A stretch of 6,225 nucleotides of DNA from an uncultured Corynebacterium sp. (lineage in GTDB: Bacteria > Actinomycetota > Actinomycetes > Mycobacteriales > Mycobacteriaceae): contig CAMIPB010000056.1 of NCBI GenBank assembly GCA_946223355.1, forward strand, positions 1 to 6,225, written 5' to 3'. A program made the position numbers and the translations under genes. Below, piece by piece: positions 6,132-6,225 of the stretch; the stretch's first letter is position 1; each line of letters starts with the position of its first letter. The notes beneath the pieces are model-generated. The model ran no database searches, was not told the DNA's origin, and saw nothing but the letters and a program-made list of their open reading frames with translations.

Positions 6132-6225
6132 GTGCATTTGACGAGAAGCAAGCTGAAGACAAGAGGGGTTTCGGTCAAGTCCTGGGTAGTGGTGTATCTG
6201 TTTTCGAATCTGGGGTTAGTTTCAT
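6132..6225 (+). CDS. Possible 5' end of a further operon gene, cut by the window
   Basis: After the ATPase stop the same reading frame stays open to the window edge. From GTG 6132 or TTG 6138 it encodes a basic start (TRSKLKTRGVSVKS) followed by a hydrophobic run (WVVVYLFSNLGLVS). That pattern would suit the beginning of a membrane protein or of a glycosyltransferase with an N-terminal anchor. There is no strong SD; GGGA (6124-6127) is the nearest, 10 bases before TTG 6138. The open length is too short to prove coding, and no family is recognised. The 51 bases between the ATPase stop and this frame show no hairpin with a T-run, so transcription probably continues. Confidence 0.35.
   Translation, partial: MHLTRSKLKTRGVSVKSWVVVYLFSNLGLVS

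Noticed and set aside
5869..6141. 90-codon plus-strand frame overlapping the 3' end of the ATPase gene
   Set aside because: It is out of frame with the ATPase coding sequence for most of its length, and its basic, low-complexity product is unlike a real protein.
1..6225. Insertion sequence, CRISPR array, toxin-antitoxin or phage defence genes
   Set aside because: No transposase, terminal inverted repeats, regularly spaced repeats or defence-related domains are present; all five complete genes fit glycan synthesis and export.

Overview
This window looks like the promoter-proximal part of a cell-envelope polysaccharide gene cluster from an actinobacterium, probably of the Corynebacterium/Micrococcales kind. 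The host call rests on the tRNA-Asn fragment, whose 5' half resembles actinobacterial tRNA-Asn more than the enterobacterial form as I remember them, and on the overall look of the proteins. The genus is not established.

Layout: at the left edge lies the 5' half of a tRNA-Asn gene on the minus strand, cut by the window. Between it and the first protein gene is about 220 bases of non-coding DNA. It holds a near-symmetrical, apparently divergent promoter region (67-118) and a leader with two tiny SD-led ORFs next to a repeated TTAAGGGT. Then five genes run on the plus strand with almost no space between them: a GT4-type glycosyltransferase (263-1576, TTG start), a second GT4-type glycosyltransferase with an unusual N-terminal extension (1560-3068), a UDP-N-acetyl-D-mannosamine dehydrogenase (wecC type, 3065-4381), an ABC-2 polysaccharide export permease (4385-5248) and its ATPase (5238-6080). 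The junctions are a 17-base overlap, a 4-base ATGA overlap, a 3-base gap and an 11-base overlap, so a single translationally coupled operon is likely. The last ~145 bases may hold the start of another gene that leaves the window.

How the genes fit together (inference): the dehydrogenase makes UDP-ManNAcA, the two glycosyltransferases add sugars to a growing chain on the inner face of the membrane, and the Wzm/Wzt (TagG/TagH)-type ABC transporter carries the lipid-linked glycan outward. The product would be an acidic, ManNAcA-containing wall or capsular glycan. The window contains no initiating sugar-phosphate transferase, UDP-GlcNAc 2-epimerase (WecB), polymerase or ligase, so the locus is incomplete here or uses genes elsewhere.

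No mobile element, CRISPR array or convincing intrinsic terminator is seen. The families are known. The points most worth a second look are the divergent promoter with its inverted repeat, the leader ORFs, the N-terminal extension of the second glycosyltransferase, and an ABC ATPase with no glycan-binding domain.
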